A stretch of DNA of 64,000 nt from Sphaerothrix gracilis (GTDB lineage Bacteria; Cyanobacteriota; Cyanobacteriia; Phormidesmidales; Phormidesmidaceae). Below, one piece after another: positions 50,158 to 59,145 of the stretch (positions within the stretch are counted from its first letter, which is position 1; every line of letters starts with the position of its first letter). The position numbers and the translations under genes were made by a program. The notes beneath the pieces were generated by a model, which ran no database searches, had not been told where the DNA came from, and saw nothing but the letters and a program-made list of their open reading frames with translations. The stretch lies in the NCBI RefSeq assembly GCF_030405905.1, contig NZ_JASATW010000001.1, positions 1 through 64,000 on the forward strand, written 5' to 3'.

Positions 50158-50955
50158 ATGGAACCCTGGAATTGGCAAACTTGGAACGGCTCAGCCTATC
50201 TTACCTGCAGCCTGCTAGAGCGCTGGCCTCACGGTTTTTTTACGGCCCGGTTCTGGCCGCAGCCACCGGAGGAACTGGTGAACGCCCTGCAGCCAAACGC
50301 TTCTGTTCATCGAGTTCAGCAGGTTCATGGCGACCAGGTGGTGTCGCCCACTAAGCTGCCCCAGCCCGTCGCAGCCGCTCATGCTGTGCCCCTGCCGCCA
50401 GAACGCTCCCAGGCGGACGGGGTGCTAACCGACAGCCCGCTGCAAGCTGTTTGGGTGTGCAGTGCCGACTGTACGCCTGTCCTGATTGGCGATCGCGCAA
50501 CCGGACAGGTGGCGGCTATTCACGCGGGCTGGCGCGGTACAGCCTTGAAGATTGTGCCTCAAGCGATCGCCAAGCTACAGGCCCAGGGCAGTCGCCTAGC
50601 CGATTTGCGGATTGCATTAGGGCCAGCGATCGCCGGTGAGGTCTATCAGGTTTCGACCCATGTGGCCGCCACCGTAGGGGCGACCCTGGTAGAGGCCGAT
50701 TGCTTCAGCACGTCGGTAGACCTAGTTAGACATTTACAGCAGCAGGAAAAGCCGCCGCTGCTGCCAGATCCCGAACCCGGACGGGCCAAATTAGACGTGC
50801 GGCGAGTGAATCAAATGCAGCTAGAGCAGCTAGGCATAGACCCGGCCCAGATTGCCGTTGCGCCTCACTGCACTTTTCAAGCGCCAGAGCAGTTTTTCTC
50901 CTACCGCCGCACCCGCGAGAAGAAGGTGCAGTGGTCGGGCATTGTGAGCGTCTAG
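50158..50955 (+). CDS. pgeF: peptidoglycan editing factor PgeF (laccase-like, YfiH)
   Basis: 265 residues. Zinc and copper ligands of the DUF152/YfiH family are in place: QQVHGDQV (His57), VCSADCTPV (Cys105) and AIHAGWRGT (His122). The protein ends with VAPHCTFQAPEQFFSYRR, a common C-terminal motif. Related enzymes remove mis-incorporated sugars in peptidoglycan precursors and act as purine nucleoside phosphorylases. ATG start; single gene. Confidence 0.9.
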   Translation: MEPWNWQTWNGSAYLTCSLLERWPHGFFTARFWPQPPEELVNALQPNASVHRVQQVHGDQVVSPTKLPQPVAAAHAVPLPPERSQADGVLTDSPLQAVWVCSADCTPVLIGDRATGQVAAIHAGWRGTALKIVPQAIAKLQAQGSRLADLRIALGPAIAGEVYQVSTHVAATVGATLVEADCFSTSVDLVRHLQQQEKPPLLPDPEPGRAKLDVRRVNQMQLEQLGIDPAQIAVAPHCTFQAPEQFFSYRRTREKKVQWSGIVSV

Positions 50956-51035
50956 AGCCACGTCTGCGATCGCTTAGCTGAAGAGTGCGGCTGCCTAAGG
51001 GCGAGCAGGGTATCTATCAGGTACCCAATGGGAGT

Positions 51036-51941
51036 TTAGGATGAGGCTGTTTCCAACTTCAAATCGGCAATTAGCTGTGATAGCTGATCGCTGTTGGCGT
51101 TGTAAACCTGATTGCAAAAATGGCAGGTAACTTCAGCCCCATCATCTTTTTCAATCATGTCAGCAAGTTCTTCCTGACCTAACAGCTTTAAAGCGCCCAA
51201 CATCCGGTCTTCTGAGCAGGGACAATTGAACCGGACTAGCTGAGTCTCCGGGAAGATATCCAGTCCCATATCGCCTACTAGGTGATCAAAAATCTGCGGC
51301 AGCGTCTTGTTTTGCCGCAGCAGGGGCGTAAATCCGCTGAGCTTGGCAAGGCGAGACTCCAAGGTTGTAACTAGCTCTGGATCTTCGGCAGCCTTGGGCA
51401 AAACCTGCAGCAGTAGCCCACCCGCTGCTTCCACGCCGTTGGCTCCCACAAACACTCCCAAAATCAGCGCCGAAGGTGTCTGCTCAGAAGTGGCTAGATA
51501 GTAGGTTAAGTCCTCGCCAATTTCGCCAGAAACCAGCTCTACCGTACTGGAATAGGGGTAGCCATAGCCCACATCCCGCACAACATAAACATAGCCGTCT
51601 GAGCCAACCGCGCCGCCCACATCAAGCTTGCCCTGACTGTTCAGCGGCAGCTCAATCGCCGGGTTGTCTACGTAGCCCCGGACGGTTCCATCTAGGCCCG
51701 CGTCAATCAAAATGCCGCCCAAAGGACCATCCCCTTTAACTCGGATATTCACCCGCGACTGGGGCCGCTTCATGTTGGAGGCTAGCAGCAGCCCTGCTGA
51801 CATCGTGCGGCCTAGAGCGGCTGTGGCTACATAGGAAAGATGATGACGCTGTCGAGCAACTTCAGTCAGCTTAGTTGTGATGACGCCAACAACTCGAATG
51901 CCCCCCTCTGCAGCGGTCGCTCGAACTAATTGATCTGCCAT
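51036..51941 (-). CDS. hslO: redox-regulated chaperone Hsp33
   Basis: 301 residues from the ATG at 51941. N-terminal domain MADQLVRATAAEGGIRVVGVITT, then LASNMKRPQSRVNIRVKGDGPLGGILIDAG. C-terminal redox switch: FNCPCSEDRMLGALKLLG and VTCHFCNQVYNA give the four zinc Cys (CxC and CxxC). On oxidation it unfolds and becomes an ATP-independent holdase. Stand-alone gene on the minus strand. Confidence 0.96.
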   Translation of the reverse strand: MADQLVRATAAEGGIRVVGVITTKLTEVARQRHHLSYVATAALGRTMSAGLLLASNMKRPQSRVNIRVKGDGPLGGILIDAGLDGTVRGYVDNPAIELPLNSQGKLDVGGAVGSDGYVYVVRDVGYGYPYSSTVELVSGEIGEDLTYYLATSEQTPSALILGVFVGANGVEAAGGLLLQVLPKAAEDPELVTTLESRLAKLSGFTPLLRQNKTLPQIFDHLVGDMGLDIFPETQLVRFNCPCSEDRMLGALKLLGQEELADMIEKDDGAEVTCHFCNQVYNANSDQLSQLIADLKLETASS

Positions 51942-52143
51942 TGAGAACCCTGTCTGCTTAACAATTTTCAATATTTCTATTCTAAAAGGTGCAGCTCGGC
52001 TTTCTTGCCCAAGCGAGGGGAAGATTCCCCCCGGCGATCGCCGTCATTATCCGGCACCGCCAATATTAGCCAAACTTCCCGCCGTGGCTTAAAGCTTCTG
52101 TCATACTGGAAATGCAGTGAGGGTAAATTTCTTCAAGGTCGCT

Positions 52144-52539
52144 ATGTTAGGGACATTTCAGCAGAGCAATTTGCGAATTGAGGTGAATGCACCTGAGGCT
52201 GCTATTCGGGAACAGCTTGTTCTACCAGATCAGTTTCGGCAGTGGCTTTGGCCGCAGCGATTTTCTGCCGGCCTGCCTGCTGAACTCACGCCCGGACTGA
52301 CCTTCAGCAGCTATATTGGGCCAGTCGAAATTCAGCACCAGGTCAAATCAGTCGCTCCGAATTACCTGGAGTTTTTGCTCTACGGCGGTATTGATGGTTT
52401 TCATCGCTGGTATTGGGGCGATGGCTGGCTGCAGTCTCACCTAGAAGGTCGTTCGCTATTTCCGCTCAATTTAGGGCAAACGCTTAATTTATTGCGGCTC
52501 CGTCAGCATTTAGAAGTTCCAGTGCCCGCCGCGAACTGA
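52144..52539 (+). CDS. conserved hypothetical protein, SRPBCC-like
   Basis: 131 residues from the ATG at 52144 (GTG at 52117 is also in frame). QQSNLRIEVNAPEAAIREQLVLPDQFRQWLWPQRF and IQHQVKSVAPNYLEFLLYGGIDGFHRWYWGDGWLQSHLEG fit the beta-alpha-beta order of SRPBCC/START-like proteins. Many cyanobacteria have it, unassigned. No signal peptide. A hairpin terminator at 52664 may end its transcript. Confidence 0.55.
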   Translation: MLGTFQQSNLRIEVNAPEAAIREQLVLPDQFRQWLWPQRFSAGLPAELTPGLTFSSYIGPVEIQHQVKSVAPNYLEFLLYGGIDGFHRWYWGDGWLQSHLEGRSLFPLNLGQTLNLLRLRQHLEVPVPAAN

Positions 52540-52579
52540 ACGGCTCTAGGTTAGGTAGGCGCAGTCAAACATGAGCAAA

Positions 52580-52660
52580 TGTAGGTTGCGGTTGAAGCAC
52601 GTTGGCACAGCTTTGCCTGAGGCAAGAAAAAACACCCGCATGGGTTACGCTGTCCCTCTA
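52580..52660. repeat. GTAGGTTG-type intergenic repeat remnant
   Basis: TGTAGGTTGCGGTTGAAGCA (52580-52599) followed by GGGTTACGCTGTCCCTCT (about 52642-52659). Both halves are familiar parts of a dispersed cyanobacterial intergenic repeat; the inverted partner CAACCTAC is missing, so this copy is degraded. Related to 2421-2499 and 45456-45522. Confidence 0.45.
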
Positions 52661-52663
52661 GCG

Positions 52664-52684
52664 CCGCCACGCCCGGCGGTTTTT
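52664..52684 (+). terminator. hairpin terminator, plus strand
   Basis: CCGCC (52664-52668) pairs with GGCGG (52675-52679), followed by TTTTT. It lies 125 bp after the gene ending at 52539 and next to the repeat remnant. Confidence 0.5.
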
Positions 52685-52690
52685 AGCCAT

Positions 52691-52722
52691 CCTAAAAATA
52701 ATTAAGTCCGCCTACTTAGGCG
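52691..52722 (-). terminator. hairpin terminator of hisD
   Basis: CGCCTA and TAGGCG (52709-52722) form a 6-bp stem. Read on the minus strand it is followed after a few bases by TTATTTTTAGG. It lies just after the hisD stop. Confidence 0.5.
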
Positions 52723-52730
52723 TCAGATCA

Positions 52731-54080
52731 CTAGCTAGACTCTGGGCTGGTAGCGTCAAAGGTAGAGCGACCGGAATCGCCGTCAGTCATTTGTACCCGC
52801 AACCTGACTGAGGCACCATGCGAAGGCAATCCTTCAGCGGCAGTCAGAGCGTCAATCGCGCCCGCCACCCGTTCTAAAGCCTGCGGTGAATACTGAATCA
52901 GGCTGGAATGCTTCATGAAGGTTTCTGTGCTAAGAGCAGACGCATAGCGGGCGGCACCTGAAGTTGGCAGAGTGTGGTTTGGGCCCGCTAAGTAATCCCC
53001 TACCGCTTCGGGCGTAGAGTGTCCCAAGAAAATAGCCCCGGCATGGCGAATATGTTCTAAAAGCTGCCAGGGATCCTCAATCTCTAGCTCTAAATGTTCG
53101 GGGGCAAACTCATTGGATAAGTGAGCTGCGGTCTCTAAAGAATCGACTACGATGGCAATGCCGTAGTGGGCGATCGCCTTTTCGGTTAGAGTCTGACGCG
53201 GATGATCAACCAGTTGGCGCTCTACCTCAGCCGTCACCTGTTCAGCCAGATCAGCGCTAGGCGTAATTAAAATAGCGGCTGCTAGAGGATCATGCTCGGC
53301 CTGAGCCAATAGATCGGCCGCTACGTGAGTGGGATTAGCGGTGTGGTCGGCGATGACAAGTACTTCAGAAGGCCCCGCCAGGGAGTCAATCCCCACGGTG
53401 CCGTAAACCAGCTTTTTGGCTAAAGTGACATAAATATTGCCTGGGCCAGTAATCACGTCTACTTTAGGAATTGTCTCGGTGCCGTAGGCCAGGGCCGCGA
53501 TCGCCTGTGCTCCCCCTACGCGATAAATTTCCTGCACGCCTGCTTCTTGAGCGGCTACCAAAACGGCTGGATTTAGCGTTCCGCCCTCGCCGGGAGGCGT
53601 CACCATCACCAATCGCGGAACACCTGCCACCTTCGCTGGAATCGCATTCATCAGCACGGTGCTGGGGTAAGCCGCTCGTCCACCGGGAACGTAGATACCG
53701 GCGCAGTCTACCGGCGTATAGCGCTTGCCCAAAACCACCTCGTTCTCGCCAAAATTCACCCAGCTTTTGGGCATCCGCTGACGGTGAAAGTGCTCGATAT
53801 TGCGGCAGGCTAGCTGAATTGCGTCCAAAAGCTTCTTGGAAACCTGCTGATAGGCCGCATCTAGCTCTGCTCCCCGCACTCTTAGCTGCTCTCGGCTCAG
53901 ATCCTGCCGGTCGAACTCCGCCGTGTAGTGTAGAACAGCCTGATCGCCGAGCCGCTTGACCGTCTGCAGCACCTCCCTCACCGTCGCCTCTTTATGTACG
54001 ACCTGACTGTCGTGAGTGCGTGAACAAATACGCTGAAGTTCTGCTTTTGCCTCAGCCAACTGATGAATAATTCGCAGCAT
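52731..54080 (-). CDS. hisD: histidinol dehydrogenase
   Basis: 449 residues. YVPGGRAAYPSTVLMNAIPAKVAGVP, TGPGNIYVTLAKKLVYGTVGIDSLAGPSEVLV, LLAQAEHDPLAAAILIT (zinc Gln and His) and AGPNHTLPTSGAARYASALSTETF (zinc Asp/His and active-site region) are typical. Last enzyme of histidine synthesis, oxidising histidinol to histidine via histidinal with NAD. ATG start. Confidence 0.96.
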   Translation of the reverse strand: MLRIIHQLAEAKAELQRICSRTHDSQVVHKEATVREVLQTVKRLGDQAVLHYTAEFDRQDLSREQLRVRGAELDAAYQQVSKKLLDAIQLACRNIEHFHRQRMPKSWVNFGENEVVLGKRYTPVDCAGIYVPGGRAAYPSTVLMNAIPAKVAGVPRLVMVTPPGEGGTLNPAVLVAAQEAGVQEIYRVGGAQAIAALAYGTETIPKVDVITGPGNIYVTLAKKLVYGTVGIDSLAGPSEVLVIADHTANPTHVAADLLAQAEHDPLAAAILITPSADLAEQVTAEVERQLVDHPRQTLTEKAIAHYGIAIVVDSLETAAHLSNEFAPEHLELEIEDPWQLLEHIRHAGAIFLGHSTPEAVGDYLAGPNHTLPTSGAARYASALSTETFMKHSSLIQYSPQALERVAGAIDALTAAEGLPSHGASVRLRVQMTDGDSGRSTFDATSPESS

Positions 54081-54243
54081 TACAGCAGGATAGTGGGAAA
54101 AACCAACTTTTGAAGATGACCGCTTGGAGAATCAGCTCAGCTACCTTCTAGGGCAGAAGAAGCAGCTAGAGGATGCCATCCTTAACGATCTATAGCTTAG
54201 CGCGAATTTTCGTTGCGGCATAACATAAGCCCAATAGAAGTGC

Positions 54244-54249
54244 TATGAT
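54244..54249 (+). promoter_or_regulatory. possible -10 element upstream of rpsT
   Basis: TATGAT about 40 bp ahead of the rpsT start codon, in an AT-rich stretch. No clear -35 element sits at 16-18 bp spacing, so this is only a suggestion. Confidence 0.3.
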
Positions 54250-54288
54250 TATTTATCCAGTGATAATCTCATTAGACTAGGGCTGACT

Positions 54289-54588
54289 GTGGCAAATATT
54301 AAATCTGCGATTAAGCGTATTCAAATTGCAGAGCGTAATCGTCTGCACAACAAATCTTATAAATCTGCGGTGAAGACTTTGACCAAGCGATATCTCGCTG
54401 CGGTTGATGACTATGCGGCTAATCCGTCTGCTGAAAACATGCAGGCTGCTCAGGAACGACTGGCAGCGGTGTACAGCAAGATTGATAAAACTGTTAAGCG
54501 GGGAATTTTGCATCCCAACGCTGGTGCCCGCCGTAAGTCGCGGTTGGCTCACGCACTCAAGCGGCATGAGCAGCCCGTTGCTTCTTAG
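54289..54588 (+). CDS. rpsT: 30S ribosomal protein S20
   Basis: 99 residues, GTG start. ANIKSAIKRIQIAERNRLHNKSYKSAVKTLTKRYL at the N-terminus and IDKTVKRGILHPNAGARRKSRLAHALKRHE at the C-terminus are characteristic of bS20. Highly basic, binds 16S rRNA. The longer than usual acidic-free loop (DDYAANPSAENMQ) is normal for cyanobacteria. A TatD-family gene follows 50 bp downstream. Confidence 0.97.
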   Translation: MANIKSAIKRIQIAERNRLHNKSYKSAVKTLTKRYLAAVDDYAANPSAENMQAAQERLAAVYSKIDKTVKRGILHPNAGARRKSRLAHALKRHEQPVAS

Positions 54589-54638
54589 AGGATGCCGCTA
54601 ATTTCGCGGTCTTCTCCTGAAGCAGTGAGCTGGTCAAT

Positions 54639-55427
54639 ATGCCACTAATTGATACACACGTCCATATTAATTTCGACTCTTTTCAAGCAGATCTAGATGA
54701 GGTTGCTGCAGCTTGGCGACAGGCGGGCGTAGTCCATCTAGTTCATTCATGTGTTGAGCCAGATGAGTTTCCGGGCATCCAGGCGATCGCCAATCGCTTC
54801 CCGGAGATTTCTTTTGCGGTCGGGCTGCATCCACTAGATATGGACAAGTGGGATGCAGCTATGCCTGAGCGGATCAAAACCCTGGCTGAGTCGGATGAAC
54901 GAGTCGTGGCCATTGGCGAGATTGGACTTGACTTTTACAAAGCTGAGGATCGGGAGGTGCAAGAAACCGCGCTGTGGGCACAACTCCAAGTTGCTAAGGC
55001 GCTCAGCTTACCCGTTATTATTCACTGCCGAGAAGCGGCTGAGCCTATGGTTCGGCTGCTGCAGCGATTTTGGCAGGAAATTGGCCCCGTTAAGGGTGTA
55101 ATGCACTGTTGGTCAGGAACGCCAGTAGAAACCCAGTGGTTTCTAGATTTGGGCTTTTATATTAGCTTTAGCGGCATTGTTACCTTTAAGAATGCCCATC
55201 AGGTCAAAGCTTCAGCTCAGATAGTGCCCTGCGATCGCCTGCTGGTTGAAACTGACTGTCCTTTTCTAAGTCCGGTACCTAAACGCAAAGAGCGACGTAA
55301 TCAGCCCGCCTACGTGCGTCATGTTGCCGATTCTGTGGCCCAGCTAAGAGGAACTTCACCAGAAATGATCGCCCAACAAACGACTGAAAATGCCTGTCGT
55401 TTATTTGGCCTATCAGTCTCTGCTTAG
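54639..55427 (+). CDS. tatD: TatD-family DNase/metal hydrolase
   Basis: 262 residues. DTHVHIN (His7, His9), GEIGLDFYKAED with the bridging Glu, PVIIHCREAAEPM (His), MHCWSGTP (His) and VETDCPFLSPVPKRKERRN (Asp) are all present, so the metal site is complete. TatD proteins are 3'-5' exonucleases or D-aminoacyl-tRNA deacylase-like enzymes involved in DNA repair. ATG start; likely co-transcribed with rpsT. Confidence 0.93.
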   Translation: MPLIDTHVHINFDSFQADLDEVAAAWRQAGVVHLVHSCVEPDEFPGIQAIANRFPEISFAVGLHPLDMDKWDAAMPERIKTLAESDERVVAIGEIGLDFYKAEDREVQETALWAQLQVAKALSLPVIIHCREAAEPMVRLLQRFWQEIGPVKGVMHCWSGTPVETQWFLDLGFYISFSGIVTFKNAHQVKASAQIVPCDRLLVETDCPFLSPVPKRKERRNQPAYVRHVADSVAQLRGTSPEMIAQQTTENACRLFGLSVSA

Positions 55428-55755
55428 CCACCGCGATCGCCGTTAGACACCGACATCACAGTGCTACATGTTCAGCGACCCGATCAACCCTTATGAAGCT
55501 GGCTTTACAGAATGTTTTTAATCTCATCAAGGCCAATGCGTTTACCAGATCTTCCAGTTCTCTCAAAGGCCGCGGTTGAATTTAGCCTACCTAATTCGAG
55601 CTGGTTGAAAACGTTCGTTTTTTCGCAAGCTGCCGTTTAAGCGGCTGCATACTTTTTTATCCGCCACCTGACGTGGCCACTAGCGGTTATCGCATTACTA
55701 GCTCAGCCGCTGCACGCTTACCAAAAGTCCAGGGCACGACCTGTAGAGGAGAGGC
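55428..55755. other. rpoB leader region
   Basis: A 328-bp gap without a gene ahead of rpoB. It must contain the rpo promoter. It carries the hairpin at 55629-55648 followed by CTTTTTT (possible attenuator) and ends with GAGGAGAGGC directly before the rpoB ATG. No small open frame is supported. Confidence 0.5.
55629..55659 (+). terminator. hairpin with T-run in the rpoB leader
   Basis: GCTGCCG (55629-55635) pairs with CGGCTGC (55642-55648) with one T-T mismatch and a 6-nt loop, followed by ATACTTTTTTA. It could be the terminator of tatD or an attenuator for the rpo operon. Strand and role not proven. Confidence 0.45.
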
Positions 55756-58700
55756 ATGACTGATCAAACCTATCAAACTCCCGTTTTTGTTCTACCAGAC
55801 CTGGTAGAAATTCAGCGTTCTAGCTTTCGCTGGTTCTTAGAAGAGGGCCTGATTGAGGAGCTTGACAGCTTTTCTCCCATTACAGACTATACCGGCAAGC
55901 TAGAGCTACATTTTCTCGGTAAAGAATACAGGCTTAAAAGCCCCAAATATGACGTTGACGAGGCCAAGCGGCGTGATAGCACCTATGCGGTGCAAATGTA
56001 CGTACCCACTCGCCTGATCAACAAAGAGACAGGAGAGATTAAAGAGCAGGAAGTTTTTATCGGCGATCTGCCACTAATGACCGATCGCGGCACTTTCATC
56101 ATTAACGGGGCCGAGCGCGTCATCGTTAATCAGATTGTGCGTAGCCCTGGTGTCTATTACAAGTCTGAAACTGACAAAAACGGTCGGCGTACCTACAACG
56201 CTAACCTGATCCCCAACCGGGGAGCCTGGCTCAAGTTTGAAACCGACAAAAACGGTTTGGTTTGGGTGCGGATTGATAAAACCCGCAAACTATCGGCTCA
56301 GATTTTGCTGAAAGCGCTAGGACTCAGCGACAGCGAAATTTTTGATGCCCTGCGCCATCCTGAGTATTTTCAGAAAACGATCGAGAAGGAAGGCCAGTTC
56401 AGTGAAGAGGAAGCGCTGCTGGAGCTGTACCGGAAGCTCCGTCCCGGTGAACCCCCGACCGTTTCCGGCGGGCAGCAGCTGCTAGACTCTCGCTTCTTTG
56501 AGCCTAAGCGCTATGACCTGGGCCGCGTTGGCCGCTACAAGCTCAATCGCAAGCTGCGGCTCAATATCCCCGATACTGTACGGGTTCTGACGCCGCAAGA
56601 CATCCTATCAGCGGTCGATTATCTGATCAACCTTGAATTTGATATCGGCAACATCGACGACATTGACCACTTAGGCAACCGCCGCGTGCGCTCGGTGGGT
56701 GAGCTGCTGCAGAACCAGGTCAGAGTCGGGCTGAACCGTCTAGAGCGGATCATCCGGGAGCGAATGACCGTTTCAGATGCTGATTCTCTCACGCCAGCGT
56801 CTCTGGTCAACCCGAAACCGCTGGTTGCTGCAATCAAGGAGTTCTTTGGCTCCAGCCAGCTTTCCCAGTTTATGGATCAAACCAATCCACTGGCTGAGCT
56901 GACCCACAAGCGCCGCTTGAGTGCGTTAGGCCCGGGCGGATTAACCCGCGAGCGGGCTGGTTTTGCGGTGCGAGATATCCATCCTTCCCACCACGGACGT
57001 ATTTGTCCCATTGAAACCCCAGAAGGCCCCAATGCTGGTCTGATTGGCTCTCTCGCCACCCACGGCAAGGTCAACGATTTTGGCTTTATTGAGACGCCCT
57101 TCTTCAAAGTTGAGAACGGACGTATCCTCAAGGATCAGGCCCCCATTTACATGACGGCGGATGAGGAAGACGATCTGCGGGTGGCACCGGGGGATGTGCC
57201 CATTGACGAAGAAAACCGCATTTTAGGGGATCAGGTACCTGTTCGCTATCGTCAGGACTTTACCACCACAGCTCCATCCGAGGTGGATTATGTGGCGGTT
57301 TCTCCGGTACAGATTATTTCCGTTGCCACCTCGCTGATTCCTTTCTTGGAGCACGATGACGCCAACCGGGCGCTGATGGGATCTAACATGCAGCGTCAAG
57401 CGGTACCGCTGCTGCGGCCAGAGCGGCCTCTTGTGGGCACCGGCCTAGAAGCTCAGGCAGCGCGGGACTCTGGCATGGTAATTGTCAGCCGCACTGAAGG
57501 TGAAGTTACCTTTGTTGACGCCAATCGGATTTCGATTCGGAGTCCTCAAGGCGAGGAGAATACCTACTACTTACAGAAGTATCAGCGCTCCAACCAAGAC
57601 ACCTGCTTAAACCAGCGGCCAATTGTCTTCGCGGGCGATCGCGTTGTGGCAGGTCAGGTAATCGCTGACGGTTCTGCGGCTGAAGGCGGTGAAATTGCTT
57701 TAGGTCAGAACGTTTTAATCTCCTACATGCCGTGGGAGGGCTATAACTACGAGGACGCCATCCTCATCAGTGAGCGTCTCGTTTATGACGACGTTTACAC
57801 CTCAATCCACATTGAGAAATATGAGATTGAGGCTCGCCAGACCAAGCTTGGCCCCGAAGAAATTACGCGGGAAATTCCCAACGTGGGTGAGGACGCCCTG
57901 CGTCAGCTCGATGAAACCGGCATCATTCGCATTGGTGCCTGGGTCGAATCGGGCGACATCTTAGTCGGTAAGGTGACGCCTAAAGGGGAATCTGATCAGC
58001 CACCAGAAGAGAAACTGCTGCGAGCCATCTTTGGTGAAAAAGCGCGGGACGTGCGGGACAACTCCCTGCGCGTTCCCAACGGGGAGAAGGGCCGCGTGGT
58101 TGACGTACGTGTCTTCACCCGCGAGCAGGGCGACGAGTTGCCCCCCGGCGCCAATATGGTGGTGCGGGTCTACGTGGCTCAGAAGCGCAAAATTCAGGTA
58201 GGCGACAAGATGGCGGGTCGTCACGGCAACAAGGGAATTATCTCCCGCATTCTGCCGATTGAAGACATGCCCTACCTGCCAGATGGCAGACCCATCGACA
58301 TTGTGCTCAATCCCCTGGGCGTACCTTCCCGGATGAATGTGGGTCAGGTGTTTGAGTGCCTGCTGGGCTGGGCGGCTGAAAATTTAGACGTCCGTTTCAA
58401 GGTGACGCCCTTTGACGAGATGTATGGCGAAGAGGCCTCGCGTAACACCACCCACGGCAAGCTGCAGGAAGCGCGGAAAGCAACAGGTCAGGACTGGGTT
58501 TTCAATGCGGACAATCCGGGTAAGATTCAGCTTTATGATGGCCGCACAGGTGATCCGTTCGACCGCCCTGTGACAGTTGGTAAAGCCTACATGCTGAAGC
58601 TGGTACACCTGGTAGACGATAAGATTCACGCTCGCTCTACGGGTCCTTACTCTCTCGTCACCCAGCAGCCTCTAGGAGGTAAAGCCCAGCAGGGCGGGCA

Positions 58701-59055
58701 GCGCTTCGGTGAGATGGAGGTATGGGCGCTGGAAGCCTTCGGAGCCGCTTATACGCTGCAGGAGCTGCTGACGGTCAAGTCAGACGATATGCAGGGACGC
58801 AATGAGGCGCTCAATGCAATTGTTAAGGGCAAAGCGATTCCCCGACCTGGAACGCCAGAGTCCTTCAAGGTACTGATGCGAGAGCTGCAGTCTCTGTGTC
58901 TAGACATTGCTGTGCACAAGCTGGAGACTCGCGAGGACGGTACCAGCCGCGATATTGAAGTTGATCTGATGGCCGATGTCAGCAATCGTCGAACGCCGTC
59001 ACGGCCAACTTATGAATCCATCACCCGCGAAGAACTAGAAGAAGTCTCGGAATAG
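55756..59055 (+). CDS. rpoB: RNA polymerase beta subunit
   Basis: 1099 residues, short for bacteria and typical of cyanobacteria, in which some lineage-specific insertions are absent. Landmarks: N-terminal VLPDLVEIQRSSFRWFLEEGL, GGLTRERAGFAVRDIHPSHHGRICPIETPEGPNAGLIGSL (rifampicin-region neighbourhood), DGRPIDIVLNPLGVPSRMNVGQVFE and GKAQQGGQRFGEMEVWALEAFGAAYTLQELLTVKSDD at the C-terminus. Start ATG with GAGGAG upstream. Followed by rpoC1 after 90 bp and rpoC2. Confidence 0.98.
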   Translation: MTDQTYQTPVFVLPDLVEIQRSSFRWFLEEGLIEELDSFSPITDYTGKLELHFLGKEYRLKSPKYDVDEAKRRDSTYAVQMYVPTRLINKETGEIKEQEVFIGDLPLMTDRGTFIINGAERVIVNQIVRSPGVYYKSETDKNGRRTYNANLIPNRGAWLKFETDKNGLVWVRIDKTRKLSAQILLKALGLSDSEIFDALRHPEYFQKTIEKEGQFSEEEALLELYRKLRPGEPPTVSGGQQLLDSRFFEPKRYDLGRVGRYKLNRKLRLNIPDTVRVLTPQDILSAVDYLINLEFDIGNIDDIDHLGNRRVRSVGELLQNQVRVGLNRLERIIRERMTVSDADSLTPASLVNPKPLVAAIKEFFGSSQLSQFMDQTNPLAELTHKRRLSALGPGGLTRERAGFAVRDIHPSHHGRICPIETPEGPNAGLIGSLATHGKVNDFGFIETPFFKVENGRILKDQAPIYMTADEEDDLRVAPGDVPIDEENRILGDQVPVRYRQDFTTTAPSEVDYVAVSPVQIISVATSLIPFLEHDDANRALMGSNMQRQAVPLLRPERPLVGTGLEAQAARDSGMVIVSRTEGEVTFVDANRISIRSPQGEENTYYLQKYQRSNQDTCLNQRPIVFAGDRVVAGQVIADGSAAEGGEIALGQNVLISYMPWEGYNYEDAILISERLVYDDVYTSIHIEKYEIEARQTKLGPEEITREIPNVGEDALRQLDETGIIRIGAWVESGDILVGKVTPKGESDQPPEEKLLRAIFGEKARDVRDNSLRVPNGEKGRVVDVRVFTREQGDELPPGANMVVRVYVAQKRKIQVGDKMAGRHGNKGIISRILPIEDMPYLPDGRPIDIVLNPLGVPSRMNVGQVFECLLGWAAENLDVRFKVTPFDEMYGEEASRNTTHGKLQEARKATGQDWVFNADNPGKIQLYDGRTGDPFDRPVTVGKAYMLKLVHLVDDKIHARSTGPYSLVTQQPLGGKAQQGGQRFGEMEVWALEAFGAAYTLQELLTVKSDDMQGRNEALNAIVKGKAIPRPGTPESFKVLMRELQSLCLDIAVHKLETREDGTSRDIEVDLMADVSNRRTPSRPTYESITREELEEVSE

Positions 59056-59068
59056 GTTTCTTCAGCCA

Positions 59069-59093
59069 GGAGGAGGGACTCACTGCCTCCTCC
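59069..59093 (+). other. intercistronic hairpin between rpoB and rpoC1
   Basis: GGAGGAGG (59069-59076) pairs perfectly with CCTCCTCC (59086-59093) with a 9-nt loop and no T tract. It lies 13 bp after the rpoB stop and may act as an RNA-processing or stabilising element rather than a terminator. Confidence 0.55.
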
Positions 59094-59145
59094 CGATCCC
59101 TCTATTCACCGCATTAAGCATTTAGTCGAAAGGAAGTTGCCCAGA

